Made by a program: the position numbers and the translations under genes
Origin: Micromonospora sp. CB01531
GTDB lineage: Bacteria > Actinomycetota > Actinomycetes > Mycobacteriales > Micromonosporaceae
Assembly: GCF_001905095.1 (NCBI RefSeq)
Contig: NZ_LWLS01000024.1
Location: 1 to 64,000 of the forward strand
Length of the DNA: 64,000 nucleotides
Reading direction: 5' to 3'
Shown here: positions 36,400 through 44,899 of the stretch, one piece after another
Layout of the letters: every line of letters begins with the position of its first letter
Numbering within the stretch: position 1 is the stretch's first letter
Notes under the pieces: model-generated
Told to the model about the DNA's origin: nothing
Seen by the model: the letters and a program-made list of their open reading frames with translations, nothing else
Database searches by the model: none

Positions 36400-36423
36400 T
36401 ACAACGTTGGATACAACGTTGTA
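36400..36423. promoter_or_regulatory. Tandem ACAACGTTG operator candidate between GH43 and ArsR-type genes
   Basis: TACAACGTTG at 36400-36409 is repeated 12 bases later as TACAACGTTGTA (36412-36423), which is a perfect 12-base palindrome. The two sites sit 49 bases upstream of the GH43 start and 57 bases upstream of the regulator start, in an AT-rich patch of an otherwise GC-rich region. Confidence 0.65.
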
Positions 36424-36479
36424 AAGAGCGGCCGGACGGGTCGGCCGGCGCCGAACCGTGCCCGTGCCAGCATGGGTGG

Positions 36480-37226
36480 ATGACCACCACCAGCACCGAC
36501 GGCCGCTCGCTGGCCGGGCTCGCCGCGCTGCTCGCCGACCGCACTCGGGCCAGCTTCTGCCTGGCCCTGCTCGACGGGCGCGCCTGGACGGCGGGGGAGT
36601 TGGCCCGCGCCGCCGGGGTGGCCCCCTCCACGGCGAGCGATCACCTCACCCGGTTGGTGCACGGCGGGCTCCTCGTGGAGGAGCGGCAGGGGCGGCACCG
36701 GTATGTCCGCCTCGCCGGGCCGTCGGTGGCTCAGCTCATCGAGGACCTCGCCGGGCACGTGCCCGCCCCGCCGGTCCCGGCCCGTACGCTGCGCGCCGCG
36801 TCGGCCGGCGCCGCCCTGGCGTACGCCCGGACCTGCTACGACCACCTGGCAGGCCGGCTCGGCGTGCTGGTGCACGACGCGCTGCTGGACCGTGGGGTGC
36901 TGGACCGGACGGGCGGCCTGGCGCTCACTCCGGCCGGCGTGGCCTGGCTGGCCGGGATCGGCGTGCCGGTCGAGCCGCTGCGGACCGGCCGGCGGCCCCT
37001 GGTCCGCGACTGCCTGGACTGGACCGAACGCCGCCCGCACCTGGCCGGCGCGCTCGGCGCGGCGCTGTGCGCCCGCTTCCTCGACCTCGGCTGGGTGGTA
37101 CGCGGCACCGGCCGCGCGATCCGGCTCACCCCGGCCGGCGGCCCCGCCCTGGCGGCCACCCTCGGCCTCGCCCCGGCCGCTCTCGCCCCACCCCCCTCCC
37201 GCGACACCGGCCCCGCCCGCGCCTGA
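36480..37226 (+). CDS. ArsR-family winged-helix transcriptional regulator
   Basis: A 248-residue protein. The N-terminal ~85 residues form an ArsR winged helix (LAALLADRTRASFCLALLDGRAWTAGELARAAGVAPSTASDHLTRLVHGGLLVEERQGRHRYVRL). The C-terminal part (about 95-235) is a longer effector-like region found in larger members of the family, without the classic metal-binding ELCVCDL motif. ATG at 36480. It is divergent from the GH43 gene and may bind the tandem ACAACGTTG sites between them, which is inference. Confidence 0.87.
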   Translation: MTTTSTDGRSLAGLAALLADRTRASFCLALLDGRAWTAGELARAAGVAPSTASDHLTRLVHGGLLVEERQGRHRYVRLAGPSVAQLIEDLAGHVPAPPVPARTLRAASAGAALAYARTCYDHLAGRLGVLVHDALLDRGVLDRTGGLALTPAGVAWLAGIGVPVEPLRTGRRPLVRDCLDWTERRPHLAGALGAALCARFLDLGWVVRGTGRAIRLTPAGGPALAATLGLAPAALAPPPSRDTGPARA

Positions 37227-37245
37227 CCACCCACCTCGCTTCCGA

Positions 37246-37302
37246 TGATCATGAGGTTGGCAGCGATGTGGATCTCCGAAGCGGCTGCCAACCTCATGAT
37301 CA
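37246..37302. repeat. Perfect 19-base inverted repeat, probable dispersed palindromic element
   Basis: TGATCATGAGGTTGGCAGC (37246-37264) is mirrored exactly by GCTGCCAACCTCATGATCA (37284-37302), with a 19-base loop. It lies between two genes read in the same direction, so it could act as a terminator. From memory, GATCATGAGGTTGGC-like palindromes recur in Micromonosporaceae genomes. Confidence 0.75.
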
Positions 37303-37339
37303 ACCCCGGGGGTGCCGCTGATGATTGAGGTGATCGTTG

Positions 37340-38124
37340 ATGAGTGAGCGGGGTGCCGCCTTTCGCGCGCTGCATCGGCCTGGGCGGCCGGTGCTGCTGC
37401 CCAACGCGTGGGACCATGCTTCCGCTGCCGCCCTGGCCGCCGCAGGGCATCCGGCGATCGGCACCACCAGCCTCGGGGTCGCCGCGGCGGGCGGCAAGCC
37501 GGACGGGGCCGGCGCCACCGGGGGCGAGAACCTCGACCTCGCCCGGCGGTTGCGCGATCTGCCGGTGCTGCTCACCGTCGACGTGGAGGGCGGCTTCAGC
37601 GACGACCCGGCGGCGGTGGCCGACTACGTCGCCGAGCTGGCGGCGCTCGGGGTGGTCGGGGTGAACCTGGAGGACGGCCGCCCCGACGGCACGCTCGCGT
37701 CGCCGGAGTTGACCGCCGCCAAGGTCGCCGCGGTGAAGACCGCCGTGCCGGAGCCTTCGTCAACGCCCGCACCGACGCCTGGTGGCTCGGGGTGTCCGAG
37801 CCGCTGGACGAGGCCCTGCATCGGGCGCGGGCGTACCGGGAGGCGGGCGCCGACGGGTTCTTCGTCCCCGCCGCGCCGGACGACACCGTCGGGCTGCTGG
37901 CTGCGGAGGCCGGCCGGCCGTTGAACGTGCTGCACCGGCCTGGTGGGCCGGGCCTGGCCGCGCTGGGTCGGCTCGGGGTGGCCCGGGTCAGCACCGGCTC
38001 CCTGCTGTTCCGGGCCGCGCTGGGTGCGGCGCTGCACCTCGCCGACGCCGTCCGCGCCGGCCGGGACGCCGACCTGCCCGCCGCGCCGTCGTACGGGTGG
38101 GTGCAGGGGTTGACGGGCAGTTAG
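37340..38124 (+). pseudogene. Isocitrate lyase/PEP mutase-family protein, frameshifted
   Basis: Two frames together give one protein of the ICL/PEPM family. Frame one (from the ATG at 37340) holds LLPNAWDHASAAALAAAGHPAIGTTSLGVA, the metal site region TVDVEGGFSDD and VGVNLEDGR. After about 37745 the homology continues one frame back (AFVNARTDAWWLGV to GWVQGLTGS, stop at 38122-38124). Restoring one G near GCCGGAGCC would rejoin them. Family members split or rearrange C-C or C-P bonds of small 2-oxo or phosphono acids. Either a recent pseudogene or a one-base consensus error; three similar shifts lie close by in the asparagine-synthase-like gene. Confidence 0.82.
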
Positions 38125-38252
38125 GGGCGGGCCGCCCCGAATGAGGGGTATTAGGGGGAGATAGGAGGACTGTTCGGAAGCTTCCCGATCCTGGTGCTTA
38201 CGGTGGGTCCAGGTGCAATCACGCCGTGTCCGCCCGGAGAGGGGACCCGATC

Positions 38253-39374
38253 ATGCGAGTGCCCAGCCGAAGCCCCGGCCAGCAGCCCGGGCAAGCCGTC
38301 GCGCGCACCGCCCCCGCGGTCGCGCCCACCGCCCCCGCGCCCACCGCCCCCGCGCCCACCGCCCCCGCGCCCACCGCCCCCGCGCCCACCGCCTCCGCGC
38401 CCACCGCCTCCGCGCCCACCGCCTCCGCGCCCACCGCCTCCGCGCCCACCGCCTCCGCGCCCACCGCCTCTGCCCGTCGGGCACCCACCGCCGTCGGTCG
38501 ATGCCCCGTGCCCGGGCAGCCGGACCTCACCGCGTACCGGGCGGCGGTGGCGGAACTGCTGATCGAGGTCGCCGCCCTGGCCGACGCCTCCTCGACCACC
38601 GCCCGCCAGGTGCTGCTGGATCAGCGGCTGCGGGAGCCGGCCATCGCCGCGGTCCTCAACGCCACCCCACAGGGATTCGTCGGCGCCCGGGAGACCCTGC
38701 TGCTGGAGATGACCCGCTACCAGCCGAACGTCCGCAGTTCGGCGCACGACCTCACCGCGCTGGTCCGGATCTACCTGCTCTCCCGCATCGACGTCATGTG
38801 GTGGCGGGGCACCCCGGCCTTCCTCACCAACAGCCAGGTCGACACGACCACCGACCTCGTCGACCTGGAGTGGCTGCGCCGGCGCGGACTGCTCGCCTTC
38901 CGCTACCAGGAACAGCCCGCCACCGTCTTCGGCCGCGGGCTGCGGGCGGTACGCCGTCGGCTGCTGCCCGACTCCACCCCGTACACCGCGGGGCTGATGT
39001 TCCGCCGAGCCCGCCGCGAGGTGATCGCCCTGCTCAACGACGTCGCCCGGGAGTTCGCCGCGGCCAGCCCGCCGGCCACGCCGCCGCTCTGGGTCACCAG
39101 CCTCGCCCGCAGCGCCGAGCACCAGTACCGGCTGCGCCGCCTCGGATACGCCGCCATGGTGCCCAGCGGGCACTGCCTCGGCTGGGCGGCCGACGTGGAG
39201 ATGGCCTGGTTCGCCCGGTTCGGCGTCCGGGACGCGCTGGCCGACCTGCTGCTGGCGCGGCAGGAGGCCGGCGAGATCAACGTGGTCGACGAGGGCCAGG
39301 CCTGGCACCTCTGTCTCGCGCCCACCGCCCGGCTCCGGTTCCGCAGGGCGTACGAGGCCGAGATGGGCGGGTGA
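38253..39374 (+). CDS. M15-like zinc peptidase homologue with an APTAP/APTAS repeat N-terminus
   Basis: A 373-residue protein from the ATG at 38253 (GAGAGGGGA seven bases upstream). Residues 24-75 are ten APTA[PS] repeats. The C-terminal part carries the full M15 D-Ala-D-Ala carboxypeptidase/VanY-type signature SxHxxGxAxD (S305, H307, G310, A312, D314) and E347 with W351-H352, which supply the usual two His, one Asp and catalytic Glu. The middle (90-280) is helical and unfamiliar. I recall a family (DUF5715) of this type. No signal peptide is visible, so a wall-precursor or peptide target inside the cell must be considered. It directly precedes the asparagine-synthase-like gene (seven bases) and is likely co-transcribed. 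Confidence 0.75.
   Translation: MRVPSRSPGQQPGQAVARTAPAVAPTAPAPTAPAPTAPAPTAPAPTASAPTASAPTASAPTASAPTASAPTASARRAPTAVGRCPVPGQPDLTAYRAAVAELLIEVAALADASSTTARQVLLDQRLREPAIAAVLNATPQGFVGARETLLLEMTRYQPNVRSSAHDLTALVRIYLLSRIDVMWWRGTPAFLTNSQVDTTTDLVDLEWLRRRGLLAFRYQEQPATVFGRGLRAVRRRLLPDSTPYTAGLMFRRARREVIALLNDVAREFAAASPPATPPLWVTSLARSAEHQYRLRRLGYAAMVPSGHCLGWAADVEMAWFARFGVRDALADLLLARQEAGEINVVDEGQAWHLCLAPTARLRFRRAYEAEMGG
38322..38471 (+). repeat. Ten 15-bp tandem repeats inside the M15-like gene
   Basis: Four units GCGCCCACCGCCCCC (from 38322) are followed by six units GCGCCCACCGCCTCC (from 38382; the last ends in T). The two homogeneous blocks encode APTAP and APTAS. Block-wise identity points to recent expansion by slippage; copy number is probably variable between strains. 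Confidence 0.95.
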
Positions 39375-39381
39375 GCGGAGC

Positions 39382-40980
39382 GTGTGCGGGATCGCGTTGA
39401 GCATCGGCCCGGAGGCCGATCCGGCGACCTTCCGGCGGATGCTCGCCGCCCTCGCCCCACGCGGCGAGGTCACCGAGACCCGGCAGGAGGGTGGCCTGCT
39501 GGCCGGCGTACGGCGGCTGCGGATCGTGGACCGCGAGCGGGCGGTGCAGCCCTGGGTCACGCCCGACAAACGGCACCTGCTCTGCTACAACGGCGAGGTC
39601 TTCAACCACCACGAGCTACGCGCCGAGTTGACCCGGCTCGGGTACGCCTTCGACAGCGTCAGCGACACCGAGGTGGTGCTCGCCGCGTTCCGGCAGTGGG
39701 GCGAGGAGGCGGTGCGCCGGCTGCGCGGCGAGTACGCCTTCGTGGTGGTGGAGCGAGCCAGCGGCCGGGCCTACCTGGCCCGTGACCCCCTCGGCGTGAA
39801 ATCCCTGTACTGGTCCCGCAGCCCAGGCTGCCTGCACCTCGCGTCCGAGGTGAAGGCGCTGGTCGGGCACGGCGCCCCGATCAGCGAGGTCCCGCCCGGC
39901 CACCACGGCTGGGCCGGGCGCGACGGGGCGGTCCGGACCTGCCCAGCCTCGGCGCCGGGCGGCCGGTGATCGACGACCCGGACGAGGCCGCCCTGCTCGT
40001 CCGGGTCGCGCGCTCACCGACAGCCTCCGGGTGCGGCTCGACACCGACCTCACCGTCGGGGTGGTCCTCTCCGGCGGTCTGGACAGCTCGCTCGCGCTGC
40101 TGCACACCCGGCAGCTGCACCCGGACTGCCTCGCGATCACCATCGGCATGCCAGGCAGCCCGGACGTGGCGTACGCGCGGCGACTCGCCGCCGACCTCGG
40201 CGTGCCGCACGAGGTGGTCGAGTTGCGACCGCGCGACATCCGGCTGGCCGACATCCGGGAGGCGATCCGGATCTCCGAGCTGACCGAGTACGGCGACCTC
40301 ATCAACGCGGTCGTCTCGGTGCCGATCTTCCGCCGGCTGCGCGAGCTGGGGATCAAGGTGGTGCTCACCGGCGACGGGTCGGACGAACTCTTCGGCGGCT
40401 ACCCGATGTATCACCAGGTCGGCCCGGAACGGTCCCGCCGGCTCTTCCTCCATAAGATCCGCCACCTCTGCCGGACCGAGTTGCAGCGGGTGGACCGGAC
40501 CAGCATGGGCCATGGCGTGGAGGCCCGGGTGCCCTTCCTCGACCTGAACCTGGTGGAGCTGGCGATGCGGCTCCCGCTCGAGCTCAAGCTGCGCGACGGC
40601 AGGAGAAATGGATCCTCCGGCAGGCATTCGCCGACCTGCTGCCCGACTACGTCCGGCGGCGGCCGAAGCACCCGATGTCGTACTCGTCCGGGCTGCACGA
40701 GCGGGCCTGGCTCTACAAGCCGTTCTTCGCCCGCCTGCACCGCTCCTACGGCTACCACCTGCTCGACCCGGTCCGGCGCGACTTCGACAGCGTGCTCAGC
40801 CGGTGCGGCAACGACCTGGACCGGGCGATCGCCGACGGGCTGGCCCGGCCCGACTACACCGTGTTCGAGCACGTCCGGGACCTGGTGGGCGCGGCGCGGT
40901 GGAACGCCGCGCCGGTGGTCCGCCGGATGGTCAACCCACGCCGCGCCCGGGGTGGGGACGAGGCGCCCCTGCCCCGGTGA
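39382..40980 (+). pseudogene. Asparagine synthase-like (glutamine-hydrolysing) amidotransferase, three frameshifts
   Basis: Homology spans 39382-40980 through four reading-frame segments. It begins GTG-TGC-GGG (M-C-G-I), so C2 is the glutaminase nucleophile, followed by YNGEVFNHHELR and the class II glutaminase fold. The synthase half has the ATP-pyrophosphatase loop SGGLDSS, then DGSDELFGGY and GVEARVPFLDLNLVE. Frame changes occur near 39940, 40010 and 40600; each is explained by loss of one base. AsnB-like enzymes make asparagine or amidate peptides and cell-wall residues. It follows the M15-like gene by seven bases. Broken gene versus sequence error cannot be settled here. Confidence 0.88.
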
Positions 40981-41068
40981 GCCGCGAGCCGACCGGGCGG
41001 CTCGCGGCGGGAAACGCGCGGTCCGATCGCCGCCAGCACCGGCCGCCGGACCGCGCCAGGCTGGGCGT

Positions 41069-41539
41069 GTGAGGACGTCCACCGGGTACCTGATCCAGTC
41101 ACTGCCGGGCGAGGTGCTGGCCGAGGTGCGGCGCACCGGACGGGACGCGTCCGGCCAGCCGCCGCAGCGCCGCACCGCCGAGGGCGGCGAGCCGCTGCGT
41201 TGCTGCCTGCGCGACGCCGGCGCGGGCGAGCCGCTGCTGCTGTTCGGGTACGCCCCACCGCTGCCGGCCGGCCCGTACCGTGAGGTCGGGCCGGTCTTCG
41301 CGCACGACGGCGACTGCCCCGGACCCGACCACGGGCCGGGTTACCCGGCCGGCTGGCGGGGCCGGCCCCAGGTGTTGCGGGCGTACGACCGCCGGGGCCG
41401 GATCGTGGGCGGCCGGCTCCACGACGGCGACGAGCCCGAGGCCGTCATCACCGAACTGCTCGCCGACCCGGCGGTGGACCGGCTGCACAGCCGCAATGTG
41501 GTGTACGGCTGCTTCATGTTCGCCGTCACGCGCCGGTAG
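41069..41539 (+). CDS. DUF1203-family protein
   Basis: A 156-residue cytosolic protein. The layout LPGEVLAEVRRTGRDASGQPPQRR, GGEPLRCCLRDAGAGEPLLLFGYAPP, GPYREVGPVFAHDGDC and HSRNVVYGCFMFAV matches DUF1203, a family with conserved cysteines (CC, and the Cys in FAHDGDC) and His that may bind metal. Function is not established. GTG start at 41069. It is a single gene before the sugar-kinase gene. Confidence 0.82.
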   Translation: MRTSTGYLIQSLPGEVLAEVRRTGRDASGQPPQRRTAEGGEPLRCCLRDAGAGEPLLLFGYAPPLPAGPYREVGPVFAHDGDCPGPDHGPGYPAGWRGRPQVLRAYDRRGRIVGGRLHDGDEPEAVITELLADPAVDRLHSRNVVYGCFMFAVTRR

Positions 41540-41578
41540 CCGGGGGCGTGACCGGCGGCGGCCGGGGTATCACCGGGC

Positions 41579-42511
41579 ATGGCCGGACTGGACGCGCTGG
41601 TGGTGGGACAGGTGTGCCGGGATCTCGTCCTCGTGGTGGACGAGGTGCCCGGCCCGTCCCGTACGGCCCCGGTGCGCCGCCGCCGGGAACTGCTCGGCGG
41701 CAAGGGGGCCAACCAAGCCGTCGGGCTGGCCCAGCTCGGCGTCCGGCCCGGGCTGCTGGGCGTGGTCGGCGAGGACGAGGTCGGCGACCGGCTCCTGGGT
41801 CAGGCCCGCAGCGACGGCATCGACGTGGCCCCCGTGCTGCGCCGGGCGGGCACCCCCAGCGCGCTGATCGTCGACGTGGTGGACGCCGACGCCCACTGGC
41901 GCTACCTGGAGGACATCCCCGAGGCGACCCTGCTGACCGAGGCCGATGTGACCGGCGCGGCCGAGGTGCTCTCGGCGGCCCGCGCCGTGCTCGTGCAACT
42001 CCAGCAGCCGCTGCCGGCGGCGCTCGCGGCGGCCCGGTGCGCCCGCGAGGCCGACCGGCTGGTGGTGCTGGACGGCGCGCCGGCGGACCCGGCGGGCGCG
42101 ACGGAGTTGCTCGCCCTGGCCGACGTGCTGCGGGCCGACGCGCGGGAGGTCGAGCTGATCGTGGGCGACCCGCCGAAGGACGCCGGGACGGGGCTGCGGG
42201 CGGGCCGGGAGCTGCTCGCCCGGGGGCCGTCGCTGGTTGCGGTCGAGGTGGCGGGGGAGGGGAACGCCTTCGTCTGGCCGGACGGGGAACGTTTCGTGCC
42301 GATCAGCGACACGCCCACGGTGGACACCACCGGTGCCGGGGACGCCTTCGTCGCGGCGCTCACCGTCAGCCTGCTCCGCGGCGAGCCGTACGAGCGGGTG
42401 GCCCGGCACGCGGTCGCCGCGGCCGGCGCGACGGTGGGTCACCCCGGCGGTCGCCCCGCCCTCACCCCCGAGGCGATCGACGAGCAGCTGGCCCGGATCC
42501 CCGCCGTCTGA
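41579..42511 (+). CDS. PfkB-family sugar kinase, ribokinase-like
   Basis: A 310-residue kinase. PfkB signature 1 is GGKGANQAVGLAQLG near residue 41; signature 2 is DTTGAGDAFVAAL near residue 255, with the catalytic Asp in GAGD. The closest layout is ribokinase, but the sugar cannot be told from sequence. ATG at 41579. Not in an obvious catabolic operon. Confidence 0.9.
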   Translation: MAGLDALVVGQVCRDLVLVVDEVPGPSRTAPVRRRRELLGGKGANQAVGLAQLGVRPGLLGVVGEDEVGDRLLGQARSDGIDVAPVLRRAGTPSALIVDVVDADAHWRYLEDIPEATLLTEADVTGAAEVLSAARAVLVQLQQPLPAALAAARCAREADRLVVLDGAPADPAGATELLALADVLRADAREVELIVGDPPKDAGTGLRAGRELLARGPSLVAVEVAGEGNAFVWPDGERFVPISDTPTVDTTGAGDAFVAALTVSLLRGEPYERVARHAVAAAGATVGHPGGRPALTPEAIDEQLARIPAV

Positions 42512-42552
42512 TCCGATGGACAACTGTCGCTGCCTTCTCTAGCGTCGGTGGC

Positions 42553-43548
42553 ATGCGGAGGACGTTGCTCGCCACCGGTCTCGCCCTGCTGCTCGCCGGC
42601 ACCGGCTGCGCCGCCAGCCAACGGACCCCGGCGGCGTCCCCGGCCGGCACCCCGACCGCCTCCCGGCAGGACGCCGGCCAGGTCGAGCGGACCCTGGCCA
42701 GTCTCCGCCGGGTGGACGACCTGCCGCTGTACGAGATGACCTACGTCGGGGACTACGACCCGACGGTCGGCATCTCCGGTACCCCCGAGGCGAGCCCGTT
42801 CGGCTGCTCGCTGTTCGCCGCGCTCGGCGACCGGACCCGGCCGCTGTTCGCCCGCAACTTCGACTGGGACCCGAACCCGGCCCTGGTGCTGCGGACCGAC
42901 CCGCCGGACGGGTACGCCTCGATCTCCGTGGTGGACATCTCGTACCTCGGCGTCGGCGCCGACCCGGCGGGGGACCGGCGGCTGCTCAACGCGCCGCTGC
43001 TGCCCTTCGACGGGATGAACGAGCGCGGCCTGGCCGTGGGGCTGGCCGCCGACGACGGCGCGACAGCGCGCCCGGTGCCGGGCCGGCCGACCGTGGGCTC
43101 CGTACGCATCCTGCGGCTGGTGCTCGACGGGGCCGCCACGGTGGACGAGGCGATCGCCGTGTTCGGCCGCTACAACCTGGACTTCGACGGCGGCCCGCCG
43201 CTGCACTACCTGCTCGCCGACGCCACCGGGGCGTCCGCCGTGGTCGAGTTCGTCGACGGTGAGATGCGGGCCGAGAAGGGCCGGGGCGCGTGGCAGGCGT
43301 TGACCAACGTGCCGGCCGTCGGGGTGGCCGACCGGGACCTGCGGCGCGACCACCGGTACGGCGTGCTGGCCGAGGCGCTGGACCGGGCCGGCGGGACCGT
43401 GGACGCGCCGAGCGCGCTCCGGCTGCTCGGCTCGGTCCGGCAGGCACACACCCGCTGGTCGGTGGTGTACGGCCTGAAGTCGGGCGAGGTGCGGCTGGTC
43501 ACCGCCGCGGGCGGCGGCGAGCGCAGCTACCGGCTGGCGATGAGCTGA
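42553..43548 (+). CDS. Exported Ntn-type linear amide hydrolase (choloylglycine-hydrolase/acylase-like)
   Basis: A 331-residue protein with a lipoprotein-like signal (LLLAGTGC, C19; the -3 position is atypical). The hydrolase begins at C85 (PFGCSLFAALGD), with FARNFDWDPNPAL after it, the R-N-x-D layout of the penicillin V acylase/bile salt hydrolase clan. Such enzymes free an N-terminal Cys nucleophile by autocleavage, here after G84. Further conserved points are PFDGMNERGLAVGLAA and ALTNVPAVG. It likely cleaves N-acyl amides, possibly acyl-homoserine lactones or antibiotics; the substrate is inferred only at class level. Confidence 0.82.
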   Translation: MRRTLLATGLALLLAGTGCAASQRTPAASPAGTPTASRQDAGQVERTLASLRRVDDLPLYEMTYVGDYDPTVGISGTPEASPFGCSLFAALGDRTRPLFARNFDWDPNPALVLRTDPPDGYASISVVDISYLGVGADPAGDRRLLNAPLLPFDGMNERGLAVGLAADDGATARPVPGRPTVGSVRILRLVLDGAATVDEAIAVFGRYNLDFDGGPPLHYLLADATGASAVVEFVDGEMRAEKGRGAWQALTNVPAVGVADRDLRRDHRYGVLAEALDRAGGTVDAPSALRLLGSVRQAHTRWSVVYGLKSGEVRLVTAAGGGERSYRLAMS

Positions 43549-43666
43549 CGACCGGGCCCGACCGGCCTGGGGCCGGGCGCGCGTTGAACCTGGGGCGGGC
43601 GCCACGTGGCGAGCGTCGCCGCGCAGTAGCGGTGAGCATCGATGGTCGACCTACCCCGTACGCTGG

Positions 43667-44899
43667 GTGACCGTGGACCGCATCATCTTCGGGCGCCCGC
43701 TACGCAGCGTCGCCTTCGACGCCGCCGTCTCCGGGCTGGTGGCGCTCTTCGCCGTCGCCGGGGGCGTCGCCCAGCCGGGTGGCTGGAAGGCCACCGGCGT
43801 CGGGATCGTGATGGCGCTGGTCCTGCTGTTCCGGCGTACCCACCCGACGGCGGTGGCCGCGGTGGTGGCCGCGCTCGCGCTCACCCAGGTGATCGTCGGC
43901 TGGGGGCCGCTGGGCTACGACGTCGGCGTGCTGATCGCCCTCTACAGCGTGGTCAAGTACGCCGACCGGCTCCGTGACGGGGTGCTCGCCGGGGTGGTGG
44001 CCGCGGCCGGCGTGGTGCTGGCCGCGCTCCAGGTGCGCGGGCCGGCCGCCTGGTGGGCCAGCGCGATCTACTTCGGGCTGGTCACCGGTGCGGTGTGGCT
44101 GATGGGGCTGAACGTGCGGACCCGCCGGCTCTACGTGCTGAGCCTGGAGGAGCGGGCCAGCACCCTGGAACGGGAGCGGGAGGCCGAGGCCCGGGCGGCG
44201 GTGGCCGAGGAGCGCACCCGGATCGCCCGGGAGCTGCACGACGTGGTGGCGCACAGCATGGCGGTGATGATCGTGCAGGCGGACGGGGTGCGGTTCACCA
44301 TCGACCGGGATCCGGCGACGGCCCGGGAGGCGGCCAAGGTGGTGGCGGACACCGGCCGGCAGGCGCTGGAGGAGATGCGCCGGCTGGTGGGCGTACTGCG
44401 GGAGCCGAGCCGGCCGGAGCCGGCGGCCGTGCCGGACGCGCCCGGCGGCGAGTTGTCCGCCGAGCCGGCGCACCGCCGGCCGGCGCTGGTCGAACTGCCC
44501 CACCTGCTGGACCGCTTCCGCGCCGCCGGCCTGCGGGTGAGCTGCGCCGCCACCGGCGCGGCGGTGCCCCTGCCGCCGGGCCTGGAGCTGACCGTCTACC
44601 GGGTGGTGCAGGAGTCGCTGACCAACGCGCTCAAGCATGCCGGGGTGGGTGCGTCCGTCGAGCTGAGCCTGGACTGGTCCGCGGACGCCGTGGTGGTCCG
44701 GGCGGTCGACGACGGTCGTGGCCGGCCGGTGGTCCGTCCGGCGCCGTCCGGCGGGCACGGCCTGGTCGGCATGCGCGAGCGGGTCGGGGTGTACGACGGC
44801 AGCCTCACCGCCGGTTCCGCGCTGGCCGGGGGATGGCGGGTCGAGGCGCGGCTGCCGCTACCGTCGGCACCCGGTGCGGAGGAAGGGAAGGCGGCATGA
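43667..44899 (+). CDS. Sensor histidine kinase, DesK/NarL type, upstream of an ABC exporter
   Basis: A 410-residue membrane kinase with about five hydrophobic segments to residue 148, a coiled linker (LEEREASTLEREREAEARAAV-like) and the phospho-acceptor H191 in IARELHDVVAHSMAV. The HATPase domain has VVQESLTNALKHAG and GHGLVGMRERV. GTG start at 43667. The stop overlaps the response regulator start. With the ABC transporter downstream it resembles antibiotic- or envelope-stress modules of BceRS-like logic but with DesK-type kinase. Confidence 0.92.
   Translation: MTVDRIIFGRPLRSVAFDAAVSGLVALFAVAGGVAQPGGWKATGVGIVMALVLLFRRTHPTAVAAVVAALALTQVIVGWGPLGYDVGVLIALYSVVKYADRLRDGVLAGVVAAAGVVLAALQVRGPAAWWASAIYFGLVTGAVWLMGLNVRTRRLYVLSLEERASTLEREREAEARAAVAEERTRIARELHDVVAHSMAVMIVQADGVRFTIDRDPATAREAAKVVADTGRQALEEMRRLVGVLREPSRPEPAAVPDAPGGELSAEPAHRRPALVELPHLLDRFRAAGLRVSCAATGAAVPLPPGLELTVYRVVQESLTNALKHAGVGASVELSLDWSADAVVVRAVDDGRGRPVVRPAPSGGHGLVGMRERVGVYDGSLTAGSALAGGWRVEARLPLPSAPGAEEGKAA

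Noticed and set aside
38322..38471. Regular repeats considered as a CRISPR array
   Set aside because: Units are 15 bp, contiguous, without spacers, and encode APTA[PS] in frame.
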